In this document: piece by piece, positions 44,792 through 55,922 of the stretch
Layout of the letters: each line of letters starts with the position of its first letter
Numbering within the stretch: position 1 is the first letter of the stretch
NCBI GenBank assembly: GCA_036362985.1
Contig: JAYGXS010000003.1
Span: 31,105,647 to 31,169,646 of the forward strand
DNA from: Ligula intestinalis
Taxonomy: Eukaryota; Platyhelminthes; Cestoda; Diphyllobothriidea; Diphyllobothriidae
Reading direction: 5' to 3'
Length of the DNA stretch: 64,000 nucleotides
Position numbers and translations under genes: made by a program
The notes under the pieces: model-generated
The model's input: only the letters and a program-made list of their open reading frames with translations
Database searches by the model: none
What the model was told of the DNA's origin: nothing

Positions 44792-46600
44792 TAGACTGAG
44801 AAGGCTAGCTTTCAGAGGAACGCGGATTCTCCGTCGACGAAGTACCTGGTAGGATCGCCTCTGGGTTAGGGGGATGCTAGCGTGATTGCATGACTGCACT
44901 GCATATGGCCAATATCAAATTTTTGTTAAGAAAGGAGATGAAGGTGATGCTCGACGCCGATTCTCCTCAAAAATAATAAACCTTTTGGGTATTGAGAATC
45001 GACTCTCAGGGAAGCCAACTAGTTTGGAAATGGACTTGCCAAATTACTGAAGTTTTGGTGCAAGCAGACACGCTGATATGGCAGTAACTACCAATACTAT
45101 TTAATAACTGTAAAGTAGGCCCTGCGATTCGTGAATCGCCGTCTCTGAAAACAAAAACAGCAAACTAAATGAGTCAATAATAATTATTCATCGTCCATTT
45201 TTTGAAATATTTAAGATCAAGGCTTAAGGAAGCCGTACACGCTTATGCGGTTTTTCTTTAATTTTTACTTTCCTGTTTATCATCCTTTTGCGTGATTTCA
45301 TCAGACGGGCTTTTAAAATTGAGCCGGCTCTTTTTGCTTCTTCCATTCGCATGTAAAGTCTCTAATCAACACATCGGTTAGTTCAGTGCACGCACTAGAA
45401 ACCGATTTTCCTCCCTCCTTGTTTAGCTGAACTACAACAATGGGGTCAGCAGCCCATGCTGCTAGCGCTGATTTGAAGGTAGTTCAGTTTGGCTCCCAAT
45501 TTGCGACATACTAAAGGACAATGTCAGTCTTTGACCACTGTGCCTTCCTTGTGATTCCCTGGCGATGTGTGGTTTCTGTGTCTTTTCTGTTCATGGTGAA
45601 TGCATGGAATTGCGAACTATATAACCGGTGGCTTAAGGTCGGTCTGGTTCTTGCTTGTTAACTTTTAAAATTCGTAGTCCTCGAAATTGAATCAATAACC
45701 GTAACGTGACAATGGACATGGTTAGATACAGTTTTCAGGCTTGGGAGCAGCGAGATCATGTCAGTGTGCACGTGACGAAGCTGAGGAATACTAACAAATA
45801 ATAAGTGTGTTATGGGAATCAAAAAGGGCTTGATTACCCGAAACTGCGATAATCAACTATAGGATAACCAGTATGGCGTTGACTTATATAAACATGTCAA
45901 ATAATTGGCGTTAACGTTAATGCCAAAGGTTTAAACGGTAAGGCCTTGTGTTATAAGGAGGCGAATAGTTATTTTACTGTTAAGTGGAGGGAAATGGAGG
46001 CCACACGAATACCTACGTGAAAATGTACTGTGAATGGAGGACGTTTTTGCCAAGAATTTTGGCATGATATGTTTAAAATGAAGCATACTTCTCTCCCTTC
46101 CAGATCGCTGTTAAATGGATAAGTTTACAGTTCTTTCCAAATTCTGTTTCCAGTATTGCACTGTTGTTCTACCTGGTTAGGCTTGACTGAAATGTTGTTT
46201 AAACTTTCGGCGTACTTTGGAAGAACTCTGGTGCACTACCGTACGTCTAATTGTAAACACTGTACCAGCAATAAAAAACTTCCCTATTACCCACGGCTTC
46301 CGTTATATCATAATGATTGAACCTTAGTCATCTACAAATAATGAATATTAAAGAACATTAATAAGGGCAAAACTGTCTTGTAGAGCCCCCCAAATAACTA
46401 TTCCCCCTCAAATGCCTAACGCATCTTGTGGTTAGACATTTAATTCTTGGCTACTGAGTGTAAATGAATATTTAATTGTGGTGGAAATGATCAAAGAATA
46501 TGTAATTAAAGAAACTTGTATTTGTTTCAATGTACTTAATAGAATAAAATCCTTCAAAATAAACTCTCGTTGCTCAGCATACTCGTGCCAATTGAGGGAC

Positions 46601-46678
46601 ATTCAACCTTATATTGGCGGAATTTAACAAAAAAGGGAAATTTAACCTTATATTGGCGGATATTAACAAAAATGGAAA
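46601..46678 (+). repeat. 39-bp tandem duplication
   Basis: Two adjacent units share CAACCTTATATTGGCGGAA or TAACCTTATATTGGCGGAT followed by TTAACAAAAA and GGAAA. They lie inside an open frame of 79 codons that has no other feature. Confidence 0.8.
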
Positions 46679-47112
46679 GTCGCGTTACTAAGCATGTTAA
46701 AGTAGGTTATTGTTATAAGTTAAACGCAAAAATGACTTCTAAAGACACTAAAGAAAGAAAAAACGTCAACCAATCAATTAACTTCCGTATTATAGATGTA
46801 AACGAATGAAATCAATCTGCACAATACATAAGCAGAGACGGCGACTTACAATTCCTTCGGAATTTAAGAGTGCTAAGATCTGAAAAACATAAAAAAATAT
46901 TAATTGTCTCTGCTAATCTCTCTTGTCCAATGAGGGAGCAGCCGAATGCAAAACACCTTAATATTTCTTATAGAGCAATCACTTAAAACGCAGTTTTCTA
47001 AAGACCTTTCCACTGCTTAAATTGTGACTGGGAATAAAAAACGGGAATATGAGTCTTGTAGGTGTTATCAGCTACGTGAGCCGCAATAAATGACAACGGC
47101 ATATAAACTGAC

Positions 47113-47238
47113 CGTATTCACATCGAGGACCGGTGAAACCTCGCGGACAGTGACAACCAGTGCTTGCACCATCTCGGTAGCAAATGCCGTTGTTGAAGCA
47201 TTGTGTCGTCTTCAGCATTATGTTGCAGTTGGATTCCT
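47113..47238 (-). CDS. MEGF6-like: MEGF6-like gene, exon 3: EGF domain after the EMI module
   Basis: A 126-bp exon with phase-1 borders (acceptor CTCAG, donor GTCAGT at 47112-47107). Incoming A plus AG gives Lys. It reads ESNCNIMLKTTQC, then FNNGICYRDGASTGCHCP and RGFTGPRCEY: a classical EGF ending G-F-T-G-x-x-C. It is the first EGF after the EMI domain and, unlike the next two exons, lacks calcium-site residues. Because all neighbours are phase 1, an additional small exon between this and the EMI exons cannot be excluded by phase. Confidence 0.92.
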
Positions 47239-47479
47239 CTGAGACAATAAAGGGCAGAAATAAAAACATGCTTGCATGTCAAAAGCATCAAGCTGCCAAA
47301 GACACCATACCGGTTAATTTATACTGTCTGTTTTTGCTGTGATGCAAGCCTGCTATCAGCGCTGGGGACTCTTGTTAGAAACGGGACTGCTGTTCAGATA
47401 CATGACCCCAATTAATCTCTTCTTCCACGAAATATTTATGACATTTGGATAGACTCCAGTTAACCCGTTTTCCCGTTTA

Positions 47480-47690
47480 TTAGTTCCTCGCTATGTCTCC
47501 CTCGAGGGTTCCTTTGAGGTTAGAGTTAATTTTAGAGGCCCAGGCCAGACTCAGGGATGAGGTTTAGAGTGAGACGCTTAGGGTTGTTCTCGCAGGTCAT
47601 AGTTAGTGTGAGAAGGTTGGGTTAGGCTATGGGGATCCAGTCCAAGTGTTTAGGCCTTACGTTTAGAGTAATGTGCGAGGTTAAGAATGT
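47480..47690 (+). repeat. degenerate TTAGGG-like tract
   Basis: Rich in GGTTAG, TTAGAG, TTAGGG and TTTAGAG words with poor periodicity, for example GACGCTTAGGGTTGTTC and GGTTGGGTTAGGC. Similar tracts lie at 48655-48740, 61530-61640, 62030-62225 and 63065-63200. They resemble decayed telomere-type hexamers. Confidence 0.5.
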
Positions 47691-48654
47691 TGTCACCTAC
47701 AATTCTTATTGGCAGACAGCTGTTGTCGGTCATTCATCACCAGGCCTTCACAGTGACATGGAAAATAAGCGAGTAGACCGGGCAGTTCTGTACAGTGCTT
47801 ATATCGCAGTGGGAGGAGGCAATAAGCCATCTCGTCGTTTCCTTGTCTCGTGCATACCGGACTCAACATGCCGGGGACGTTGGGTTGTCGCGCGTGTGGA
47901 GCAGACGGCTGTTCTCACGGTCGACGTCAGACACGAGGCGTGCTCCCTGTGACTGCGAGTAGCAAAGTCTCAGGCTGCGTGGATTCTGGCGGTGTGGGAT
48001 CCTTGCATGCAGTCGACCAAGAGAGGGAGACTGCATGTACCAGCGTCTTTTGACAGCAGAGAGAGCGGGTTTTGCTAAACGAATTTCCACTGCCTCAGCT
48101 GTGGGTAGCACCCGTTTACGGAGACCTTTAGAGTAGTGTGTTGGTGCCGGGTATATGACTTGAAAGGCCTCGCTCGCGTCAACTTGGTTGCCGAAAACAG
48201 CTAATTGCTAATTCGACTTTTCAATCGTAAACGAAATGAGAATTTTTGCAGAACCTACAATTCTGTCTTCAGTCGTGGTCATTACAAGAGTCGGATTCAA
48301 TGATATATTCTTAACACTTTCTAATTTGACGTGATAAGCCATCTCGAACTGATGATCAGTCTGCCTGTCCTCACGTTTCCTTTTGGCATCTGCTTAAATT
48401 TCCTAATTTATATTACTTTAAACTGCGCGCTCACTTTCAGGGTTTTCGTGATGCATTTAAACAAGCTAGGGATATAATGGTATTTTTTACCGATTTTCGA
48501 AAACAGCTGCCGAAAAGCCCACCATTCCCGTATTTCAGACATACTTACTTCCCGTCTTCGCAAGAAGCCACCTACCCGACCACCAACACAGTGCAAACTT
48601 AGCCATGTTCGTTGCCAATACTTTCTCAGTCGGAAGAGAATTAAATGTTGGAAC

Positions 48655-48740
48655 TAGTGCTTAGCTCAGTGGTTAGGGCCAGAGTTAGGGGTTTAGGGTT
48701 AGCGTCAGGCTTTGACATAAATGTTGAGTTTAGTGTTGGG
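48655..48740 (+). repeat. degenerate TTAGGG-like tract
   Basis: GTGGTTAGGGCCAGAGTTAG followed by GGGTTTAGGGTTAGCGTC; same character as 47480-47690. Confidence 0.5.
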
Positions 48741-49456
48741 TTGCTATCGTCGTCAACTACAGTTAAACCTTCAGTTTTGACCACCTCTGGGCCCCGTTGT
48801 AATAATCTAGTTTTCACACTTTCTCTATGTACGGCCATCAGCCATCACTGAGGTTCAGTTAACGTTTAGTTTTTTTTGCCCGCACGTTTTTAAACGCCCA
48901 ATTTCCGGTACTTCAAATTGTGTGTCTGTGTTTTTGAGCTTCATCCGTGCAGTCGAACAAACTAATGTTGTCAACACAATTTTTAATTTTAACGGCTACC
49001 TGTCAGTTGCATTTAGCCCACCCACACGTAACTGCCCTCTTACAACCATTTCCGTAACAATGGGACCACTGCGACTGTCAAATTGATTCAAAATTTGGAG
49101 TGTGTAAAGTGCTCCTGGCTGCTTAAAGCGTTTGTACCTTTATACTCAGACAATGATAACTACGTGTAAAAATTGATTAATATGCTTTTGCTCCCGCCCC
49201 TCATCGAATAATTGAAAGCCTTTGACCTCGGAAATGACTGTCATTTGTCGCTAGGGCGAGGGTCGTTGAGTTAGTGAAAATTTTCATTTTAAAGTACATG
49301 CAAACACTCGAAGAGAGACTTTTGTAACAACGCATTTGAGGTTGACCTCTTGATGGTATTTCGAAATCTGCGCGGGAAGGATCACACAGGAGTAGTGGAT
49401 CAAGGACCACTGTAAGCACGAATAGAAACGAAGATGTGTGTCCTAGGTTTTTTGTA

Positions 49457-50133
49457 AAGAAGACAAAAGCGCGATCACTACGACAGTACGTGTATCATTC
49501 AGAGCTTTCGGCTTCGTACAGGAGGCCATCGTCAGAGAAAAGGAGAGAACATAAAGTGTTGACATGCTTTGTAGTCAAGTTAGGAGGAAATCAGAGGTGG
49601 GGGAGGGGATGGCGTTCGTGGTTGGTTGACTCCACACCCACGTTGTCTCCCGTATCGTCTCAGGGTACGTCCTTGGCGTTATGGCGTGCGGCCTTGGCAC
49701 CGTGACGTGCATCCTTGATGTGGCGGAGTGCGTGTCTGGACACGAACTGAGCCGTGCTTATTGGTCTCGCGAACGGAGGGTAAAATAAGAGGGTGGTATA
49801 TCCACATGCCTGTCGATAGAGTTGAAGTCTGACCCCCAGGCCTCCAGTAGTTCTCGTCCCGTCTTATTATTGGCTCGTGCCATTATCCGCGTGCCCGTGA
49901 AATTGAATTCGGGACCTCATTACAGAGTCTGCGTAGCGAAGACCTGATGACGTTAACGTAGACTCAACCAATCACGAAGGCTACCCCCTTCCCTCGCCCC
50001 ATATCCTCGTAGCTGGACTACAAAATATGGCAATGTTTAGTATTCTCTCATTTTCCTGACGATGGCCTCCTGTAAGAAGCCGAAAGCTTAGGCTAATACA
50101 AGGGCTCTCCGGGGATCGTGCTTTTGTCTTCTT
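49457..50133 (-). mobile_element. PLE-A remnant with inverted terminal repeats
   Basis: A 677-bp unit. Minus-strand frame about 49910-49758 reads EFNFTGTRIMARANNKTGR, ELLEAWGSDFNSIDRHVD and IPPSYFTLRSRDQ, the end of a PLE GIY-YIG domain. Its tail carries the 30-nt module at 49506-49535 (minus). A second, inverted copy of the tail stands at the other side with the module at 50056-50085 (plus). Outer ends match as AAGAAGACAAAAGC and GCTTTTGTCTTCTT. Inverted terminal repeats are a known feature of Penelope-like elements. Confidence 0.72.
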
Positions 50134-50189
50134 AACCATTGTAAGTACCACTTATGCTGCTCTGTAAGAAAGGCACCTATGCGCATACT

Positions 50190-50315
50190 TTCAAACAGAG
50201 CTCACAGTATTTCTGCTACTCATGTCTCTGATGACGAATCTGCGACGGATATCGAAACGTCAAGCGAATAAACATATTGTCCCAGCGATCGAGTCTTATT
50301 CTTCTTCTCAAGAGC
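50190..50315 (+). mobile_element. PLE-B tail fragment
   Basis: Non-coding 3' piece: the 30-nt module at 50228-50257, then AAGCGAATAAACATATTGTC, CCAGCGATCGAGTC and a CTT-rich end. It lies 60-100 bp beyond the PLE-A unit, so two families abut here. Confidence 0.68.
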
Positions 50316-50749
50316 TTATATTCCTGTATCCTAGCCCTAGCATAAACCTCAACCGTAATCCTTACCTTTAGCCTAACCCGAATTCCTCGTGAATGTGACG
50401 CAAAGTTGCCTGTGTTACTACGGCTGCCATTTCTGACGCCCACTTCACTTTCCTTCATCATCTCCTGTGAATTTTCTAGAAGCGAGACTTGCGTTTTTGT
50501 TGCCCACGCAATTGCACTTTTGTTGGGACGTAGTGCTTAAGTGAGACCAGCGTTCGAGGGGGCAGCGCTTTGACCTCACCACACCGAGAGAGAGCTGGCG
50601 GTAAAGTGCAGGCGCGCACTTCCTTCAGCGCAGAGGACGCTGATCAGCTCGCCGATAAGGTCAGTCGAGGTAGCTTCTAGACTACAAAAGAGGACAGCGG
50701 TCGGGCTCCCCGACTCATTCTCGTGAGCCTTTTGAGCAAGTGCGATACA

Positions 50750-50764
50750 GGGGGGGGGGGGGGG
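50750..50764 (+). repeat. poly-G run of 15
   Basis: Fifteen G adjoining the 3' end of a minus-strand SINE-A copy, so on the SINE strand it is a poly-C at the tail. Confidence 0.85.
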
Positions 50765-50810
50765 TTGGCCGATTTGAATAATTCAGTTGAACCGATTGTG
50801 AAAAATGAGT

Positions 50811-50887
50811 GGCCTCGGTGGGATTCGAACCAACACAGTAGGGAAAGCTTCTGTGCAGCCAATGCTTTACCATCGAGCTGTGAAGGC
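50811..50887 (-). mobile_element. SINE family A copy, tRNA-like head (tail to about 50765)
   Basis: The minus strand reads GCCTTCACAGCTCGATGGTA, a disturbed anticodon arm, then TTGGTTCGAATCCCACCGAG and GCC. The T arm is intact (GTTCGAATC). After the head follows CATTTTTCACAATCGGTTCA and ACT, the family body. In 20469 and 50991 the same body follows the same head. Confidence 0.72.
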
Positions 50888-50990
50888 ATGCCTGCTGTCA
50901 GCTTACTGTATTCGTAATGGAGGATTCCATCGAGCAGTAGGCTGGGCGGCTAAATCAACCTGCGTGTGATAAAATTTAAAGCTTCAACGT

Positions 50991-51105
50991 GCCTTCGTAG
51001 CTCAATGGTAGAGCGTTGGCTGTACAAAAGCCCGCCCTGTTGTGTGGGTTCGAATCCCGCTGAGGCCATGCATTTTTCACAATTGGGCCAACTGCAGTCA
51101 AATAC
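50991..51105 (+). mobile_element. SINE family A copy, best-preserved tRNA-like head
   Basis: The head 50991-51068 has a D arm GCTCAATGGTAGAGC, a GGCT/AGCC anticodon stem, an over-long variable region, a perfect T arm around GGTTCGAATCC and a closing GAGGCC. Acceptor pairing is partial. The body follows: CATTTTTCACAATTGGGCCA and ACTG. It lies about 100 bp from a copy on the other strand. Because of the long variable loop and the shared body I call it a SINE, not tRNA. Confidence 0.72.
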
Positions 51106-51589
51106 AAATTCATATTTAGCCCCAGCTTATCCAGAAAGATTACAGATTTTGCGCCCTTAAACTTAGGGTTAGGGATCAGAGCAGGGGTTTGTAAATCACC
51201 CTCCCGCGCCCTGTGATTCGTCGTAAGAGAAGGAATGTAGTGGCTTTTTTCCTGAATGAGTGTTCTCGTACATTAGCAACCATCGTTTTCTGTTAATAAT
51301 TCTATTCGGGCGGAGGAACCGGCAGCAGAAGACGGCGAATATGGGGTTCGTTTCCGCACAACTTCCATCTAACTTATCGTCGTTAAATGTTATGGTGGAT
51401 GTAGGAGGATTTGCGACATCTGAAGGATTCAGTGGTTGACGGGTTTTAGCCCAAATATACACCTACAATTCTGGTCTATGCCTACAGGACTTAAATATAC
51501 TGATACGTACCGTAAACAGAAACTAATTTCTCAGAAAAACCGGTGTATCACAACCAGAAAGCAGATAGGGGAAGCTTGGGCACCCACAA

Positions 51590-51665
51590 ATGAGCCGGAC
51601 CCCTCGCAGCTATGTCATGCAGCGGCATAATACCGAGGAAACACGTGTGTGTCTGTGCGTCCAGT
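51590..51665 (+). repeat. dispersed repeat D (AAACACGTGT)
   Basis: Reads GAGCCGGACCCCTCGCAGC, TGTCATGCAGCGGCATAAT and GGAAACACGTGTGTGTCTGT. A second copy is at 57470-57552 (GAGCTGAACCCCTCACAGA, GCAGCAGCATAAGATTGG, TGAAACACGTGTGG) and a shorter one at about 40957-41000. Family unknown. Confidence 0.5.
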
Positions 51666-53039
51666 GGAATAACAGCGCAGGTGCCCTGTTGCCTTTTGGG
51701 TAACCTGGTGACCCAAGGGATGGCCAGAAGTGAAAGCAATATCGGCCTAAAATAGTTATATCGACTTCATGAAACAATGTAGCTTGCGCATCTCAACACC
51801 ACCTTTCCTCCCAAGGCATTTTAGCACAGCGAAAGTAACTGTAAATGTTCCGATTAGCTCACCCTATAAGGCACGTGAGTACTTATCAGTATCAATTAGT
51901 TCCAGAAGCAGTTTAAATGGTGACTCTTTTTGAAATGGTAATGCGTATTGACGAAGTGCCTATTCCAATAGGTCTGACCGGAGATCGTCAGAAACCTATG
52001 ATGCTCTTTCAAAGACGACTTGGGAATTTCAGGGCTTATTTATGAATGACTATGCCTTTATATATGAACGAGTTGACTCTTGAGATTTATTCATTCCCGA
52101 ATGTTATAGGAATTCCTAGTCAATGAGGTCTCGGGCCTCAACTCATTTGTCCTTTGCGTTATTGGATTCATCCCTTCTGTTCAAAATGATCAGCAGTCTT
52201 GGGACTTATGATACTCATGGCTTCTGCGTGCTAAGAGACATCTTCCTTCCTTCAAAAGGAATAATTTCTCGCTTCATCTCATAAAGGCGCATCGAGTGAA
52301 CTTTCGAGCAGGTTCCTTGATTCTGCTTTACTGCATTCATGCAACGCGACTAAACTTAGCGCAATCTTAACAAGCAGTCCATTCCTTCGCTAGGGAGACG
52401 TGATCACCTAGCCTTTGAATGCCTCAGCTGCTCGCACACGATTTCATCTCTTCGTTGAACCTGATTTTTTGGCGCCAGGCATCGAGGCATACCTCAAAGG
52501 GTACACTGCTATGCTTGGTGAGAGCAAGATCGCCTTCAATTCTACACTAATCTATCTACTGGACAATGTGCATTAGATGGACATCAGAGGCTTTTTCCAA
52601 GGTAGGCAAACCAGTCAAAACCACCAAGACAACACATACTTCCGCATGTCTGCTTTTGCTACAAGACCGGAAGCAGGGAATATTTTTGTGATTCTGCAGT
52701 TGTCATGGCGGAAATCGACCTTGAGCTGGATTGTCTAATAAACGGCGCATCCCACCATCCGCTGGCCGTGTCCCTCTTCCACGTGGAACGAGATCGTCAG
52801 TTTTTTCCCCTTTTGTCTATGCCCCACGCCCTCACAGCCATCCAACTCTGAATGCCGGGCTGTCCTCTCTGGAGGCCTGAGACAATTTCCAGGTCACCCC
52901 ATCGCCATGTGCTCTTCTATCCACCTACGACTGCTCCAACGAGCCAGTTACCATTGCTACAGCCCAATGTACTTGCACTTGTTACGGCTGCGGTCATGAC
53001 TGATCTAGCCGGCCTCGATTATACCTTGGATGGTACGTC

Positions 53040-53720
53040 CTCACGCGTGACCATCAATTTGCTAATCTGGACAGAATCTGGTGCAGCTGCGGGCAAAGCA
53101 ACTATGTCGAAGGAACTGGCCGACTTTCCAAGATGTGAATTGCCGAACACGCGGCAGCAGTGCGACGAAATGATACCAATTCTCAAGTTGCGGCTCATTC
53201 GACAAGACCCGGCCACACGTTCAAATTTGATGAAGCTGAAATTCCCGCACGAGGTTACAATCGGGTAAGCCGATAATTACTTGAGTCATGGTTCACGGCC
53301 CCCCAATCCATAAACAAGTACAACGATTTGCCCAATCCTTATTCAGTGTCGAGACTCAATTTGGTCAAAGCAAGTCGCCACTTGGGGTACGGACAGGCCT
53401 ACGAAAACACCGCAGGGCCAGATGACCGAGCAATCATCAATCCCCAGTCCACCACGCGTGATGAAAGTTCAACAGGTCAGAGCCCGCATGCCCTCCAACA
53501 AACTATCCACGCACAAGAAGACAACCAACGTTAATCGTCTCTGTATGTTCTCAGCAATGAAAGTGTCCTATAAATACTGTTAACTCCTGTGCACGTATTA
53601 CCCGTTTCTGCTACTGCTCTTTGACTATGTCTCTGATGACAAATCCACGACGGATCTCGAAACTTTAGGCATACAAAAGTATTGCCCCGGTGATTGAGTC
53701 GTCTTCTTCTTAATTACTCC
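53040..53720 (+). mobile_element. Penelope-like element (PLE family B), 3' end with GIY-YIG domain
   Basis: One frame from 53067 reads RIWCSCGQSNYVEGTGRL, IAEHAAAVRRNDTNSQVAAH, FKFDEAEIPARGYNRVSR and LLESWFTAPQSINKYNDLP, interrupted by two stops. This is the Penelope GIY-YIG pattern with its E-H, N-R-x-x-R-x-L-L-E-S-W signature. A CCTATAAATACTGT word, the 30-nt module at 53633-53662 and a terminal CTTCTTCTT follow. It is the best-preserved PLE-B copy in the window, yet inactive. Confidence 0.78.
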
Positions 53721-54350
53721 GTGGGACTCTCACGTTTGCTTGCATTGGAAATCTGGACAATGTCATCCATGCTCTTCGCCGACGCCAGAGACCGAATACC
53801 GAATACCGAAGATCCAAGAACCACTTCTATGTCCTAACGGGCTGAGTTGAGCCAAGTTTCGAACTGATCCACTCTTCGGGGTCGCCAATTTTGTAAAGGT
53901 GTTGGATCGAGGGCAGCAACAGTGTGTTCGTGGAATTTACGACTAAGGTGTCCCAATCACCTTAAAATATCCCATCGAGACCCTAGGCACTTTCTTAGGC
54001 TTATGAAAACTTTACAAGCTGCTTTTTTTCGGGAGACACTGTTAGTTCGGCAGCAACCTCCCTGTGAGGTATCTGAATCTGTTAACTTCTTCAATTATAT
54101 AGCTGATTGCTTCGTAGTCAAAGGATGTGCCCTCTCCTAAGTAGGCTTACTTAAAAATACTCTTCCATAAAACCACATCGAACACACGAACTCCAAAACT
54201 TAGTCTACCAGGGCGTGCGATAAAATCCGGAGTTATTGAGCACTCACAGGTGATGATGGTTAGGCCAAGCGTAACATAAAAGCTTGGACTTTATTGTTGA
54301 GCTCGTGTGTAAAAAGCAAGGCGAGGTAAATGGGCAAATTAAAAGCTTAC

Positions 54351-54460
54351 TTGGTACGCATCCATCAAAGCCGGGCATCAGTCTGAAGTTTGGACAACAA
54401 ACCAGTCTCACCTTCGTCACCGGCTTCTTCACCATACGGTAGGTACTTGTTGAGAATGTT
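54351..54460 (-). CDS. MEGF6-like: MEGF6-like gene, exon 2: C-terminal half of the EMI domain
   Basis: A 110-bp exon that accepts one base (acceptor CTTCAG; AA plus A gives Lys) and exits in phase 1 before GTAAGC (54350-54345). It reads TFSTSTYRMVKKPVTKVR, then LVCCPNFRLMPGFDGCVP. The repeating Y-R/K-V pattern leading to a double Cys and a G-x-x-C ending is the C-terminal half of the EMI domain, found at the N-terminus of emilins, multimerins and MEGF6/10/11. The join to exon 1 is exact in phase. Confidence 0.9.
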
Positions 54461-54599
54461 CTGAAGACAGATACAGAAACAGGTTTAAAGGTAAGATGAG
54501 TCTGGTGGCGTTAATACAAGCCTGTGACATATATCGAGAAGGCTTAGGTAAGGGTTCCCTATAAGTAACACAATTATTTTACTAGAACTTAACTAACTA

Positions 54600-54760
54600 C
54601 TCATTTTGTTTTAGTTTATTATTAAGTTTGCTTTACTCATTCGTTTATTTGTTTATTATTTACATTTTTTCGTTTTAGTTTCGTCTTTTAGTTTATTATC
54701 TACTTTTTTATTTAGTTTGGCTTACTTTAGTTATAGTAAACTATGGTTCTGCCTATAATA
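54600..54760 (+). repeat. AT-rich TTTAGTTT tract
   Basis: Repeated TTTAGTTT, GTTTATT and TTAGTTT words, comparable to 18130-18345 but in one orientation only. Confidence 0.55.
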
Positions 54761-55639
54761 AACCCTTACCAAGGCATTTAGTATGAATCCAGTCTACAGT
54801 CAGCTAGCTGGATGTTGTTATCAATCTCTCAAGAAACTAGCATCCACCGTTGATTCCGATTATTGTCAAAAAGCAATAAGGGAAAATCCTCAAAAACGTT
54901 TGTTCTCCTTCGTCTTCGATATTGAGCAATACTCGTGACAAACTTAACATCGATTTTTAATTAGAGACTATGCCTAAGCTCCACGTTTACAGTCTGTTTT
55001 CGTTTTTGTTACTGGAATTAAAACTCGGCCGGTTTGATCACGAGCTCATATCCCATCGACTTTGATCGGTGCCTTGCGCAGAGCACGGGTTTGATTGAAT
55101 AAAATTACCCAAGCAACTCCAATTTTTCAGATTATCCGTTTAAAAAGCAGTTGATGGCATAATGACTTACGGCAAAAAGATATAAAATGGTTAATACCGT
55201 TATATTTGTCACTTTTAAGCAGTCATACGCAAAGGCCAAAACCAAAAGCCTCGGTTTCATCCTGCGGAGGTATCGTGTCCGTAAAATTCACCCACCCCCT
55301 CCCAGCTTTACTTACTTGCCCCTCATCGGCTACGTTCTATGTACATGCATCACAGTAAATGGCTCTTCTATGTTCGTGCTGAGATAGTGTAGAGTTAGAT
55401 TGTGGTGAATCACTCCATACAGACGGTCCTCACGCGAAGGCTCACCGCTGCCCACGAATGGACATGTACTGGCCGCCTACGCCTGTCTGTCTAGCCAATC
55501 CGCCTGACCAATCATCTTTCAAGGTCGACTCACACGAAGGCCGCTCCGGACGCCATGGTGATTCCCACGGTCATCTCACTTTGGGCACAGCACTGCAACC
55601 AGCGGTTGCTCGTTCGTCTGACAGGCAAATTACTCCCGC

Positions 55640-55775
55640 TTATTCTGCACTTTATTCTCTGTACAGAATAAACTGTTCCTACCTTTCTGGCCTCCCATGC
55701 CTTCTCTTCTCCTAAGGAACCGGGCCTGAAGATCACAGCTACTAGCGTTTAAAGTACTTAACCCCCTGCGATAGG
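55640..55775 (+). repeat. dispersed repeat family C
   Basis: Family order intact: CTCTGTACAGAATAAAC, GGCCTCCCATGCCTTCTC, AAGGAACCGGGCCTGAAGAT, CACAGCTACTAGCGTTTAAA and CCCCCTGCGATAGG. Confidence 0.62.
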
Positions 55776-55922
55776 ATCCTGTAGAATGACACATTCATTT
55801 GGTGGTGTGATTTTTCCTGTTTATATGGTGCACTACGCCTTTCAAGTGGCATATGTCTTTCATAGCTCCTAGCGGGTTTTGTGTCAAACGATAGAAAATA
55901 CGGAGAGCGGCTGGCGACTTAC

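Larger units (their letters stand above)
43095..47112 (-). other. intron between exons 3 and 4
   Basis: About 4 kb, containing a hAT-type MITE (43438-43713), a long-TIR TA-flanked element (43800-44791) and a 39-bp tandem duplication (46601-46678). The stretch 44800-46560 shows nothing recognised. Confidence 0.7.
47239..54350 (-). other. 7.1-kb intron between exons 2 and 3
   Basis: Contains degenerate TTAGGG-like tracts (47480-47690 and 48655-48740), a PLE-A remnant flanked by inverted repeats (49457-50133), a PLE-B tail (50190-50315), two SINE-A copies (50811-50887 and 50991-51105), a repeat with AAACACGTGT at 51590-51665, and a PLE-B 3' end (53040-53720). The part 51700-53000 shows nothing recognised. 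Confidence 0.65.
54461..55922 (-). other. intron inside the EMI domain
   Basis: About 1.5 kb with an AT-rich TTTAGTTT tract (54600-54760) and a family-C repeat copy (55640-55775). No further coding region was seen. Confidence 0.7.

Noticed and set aside
50991..51068. Functional tRNA gene
   Set aside because: The T arm and D arm look good, but the anticodon stem is short, the variable region is too long and a family-specific body follows, as in two other copies; a SINE fits better.
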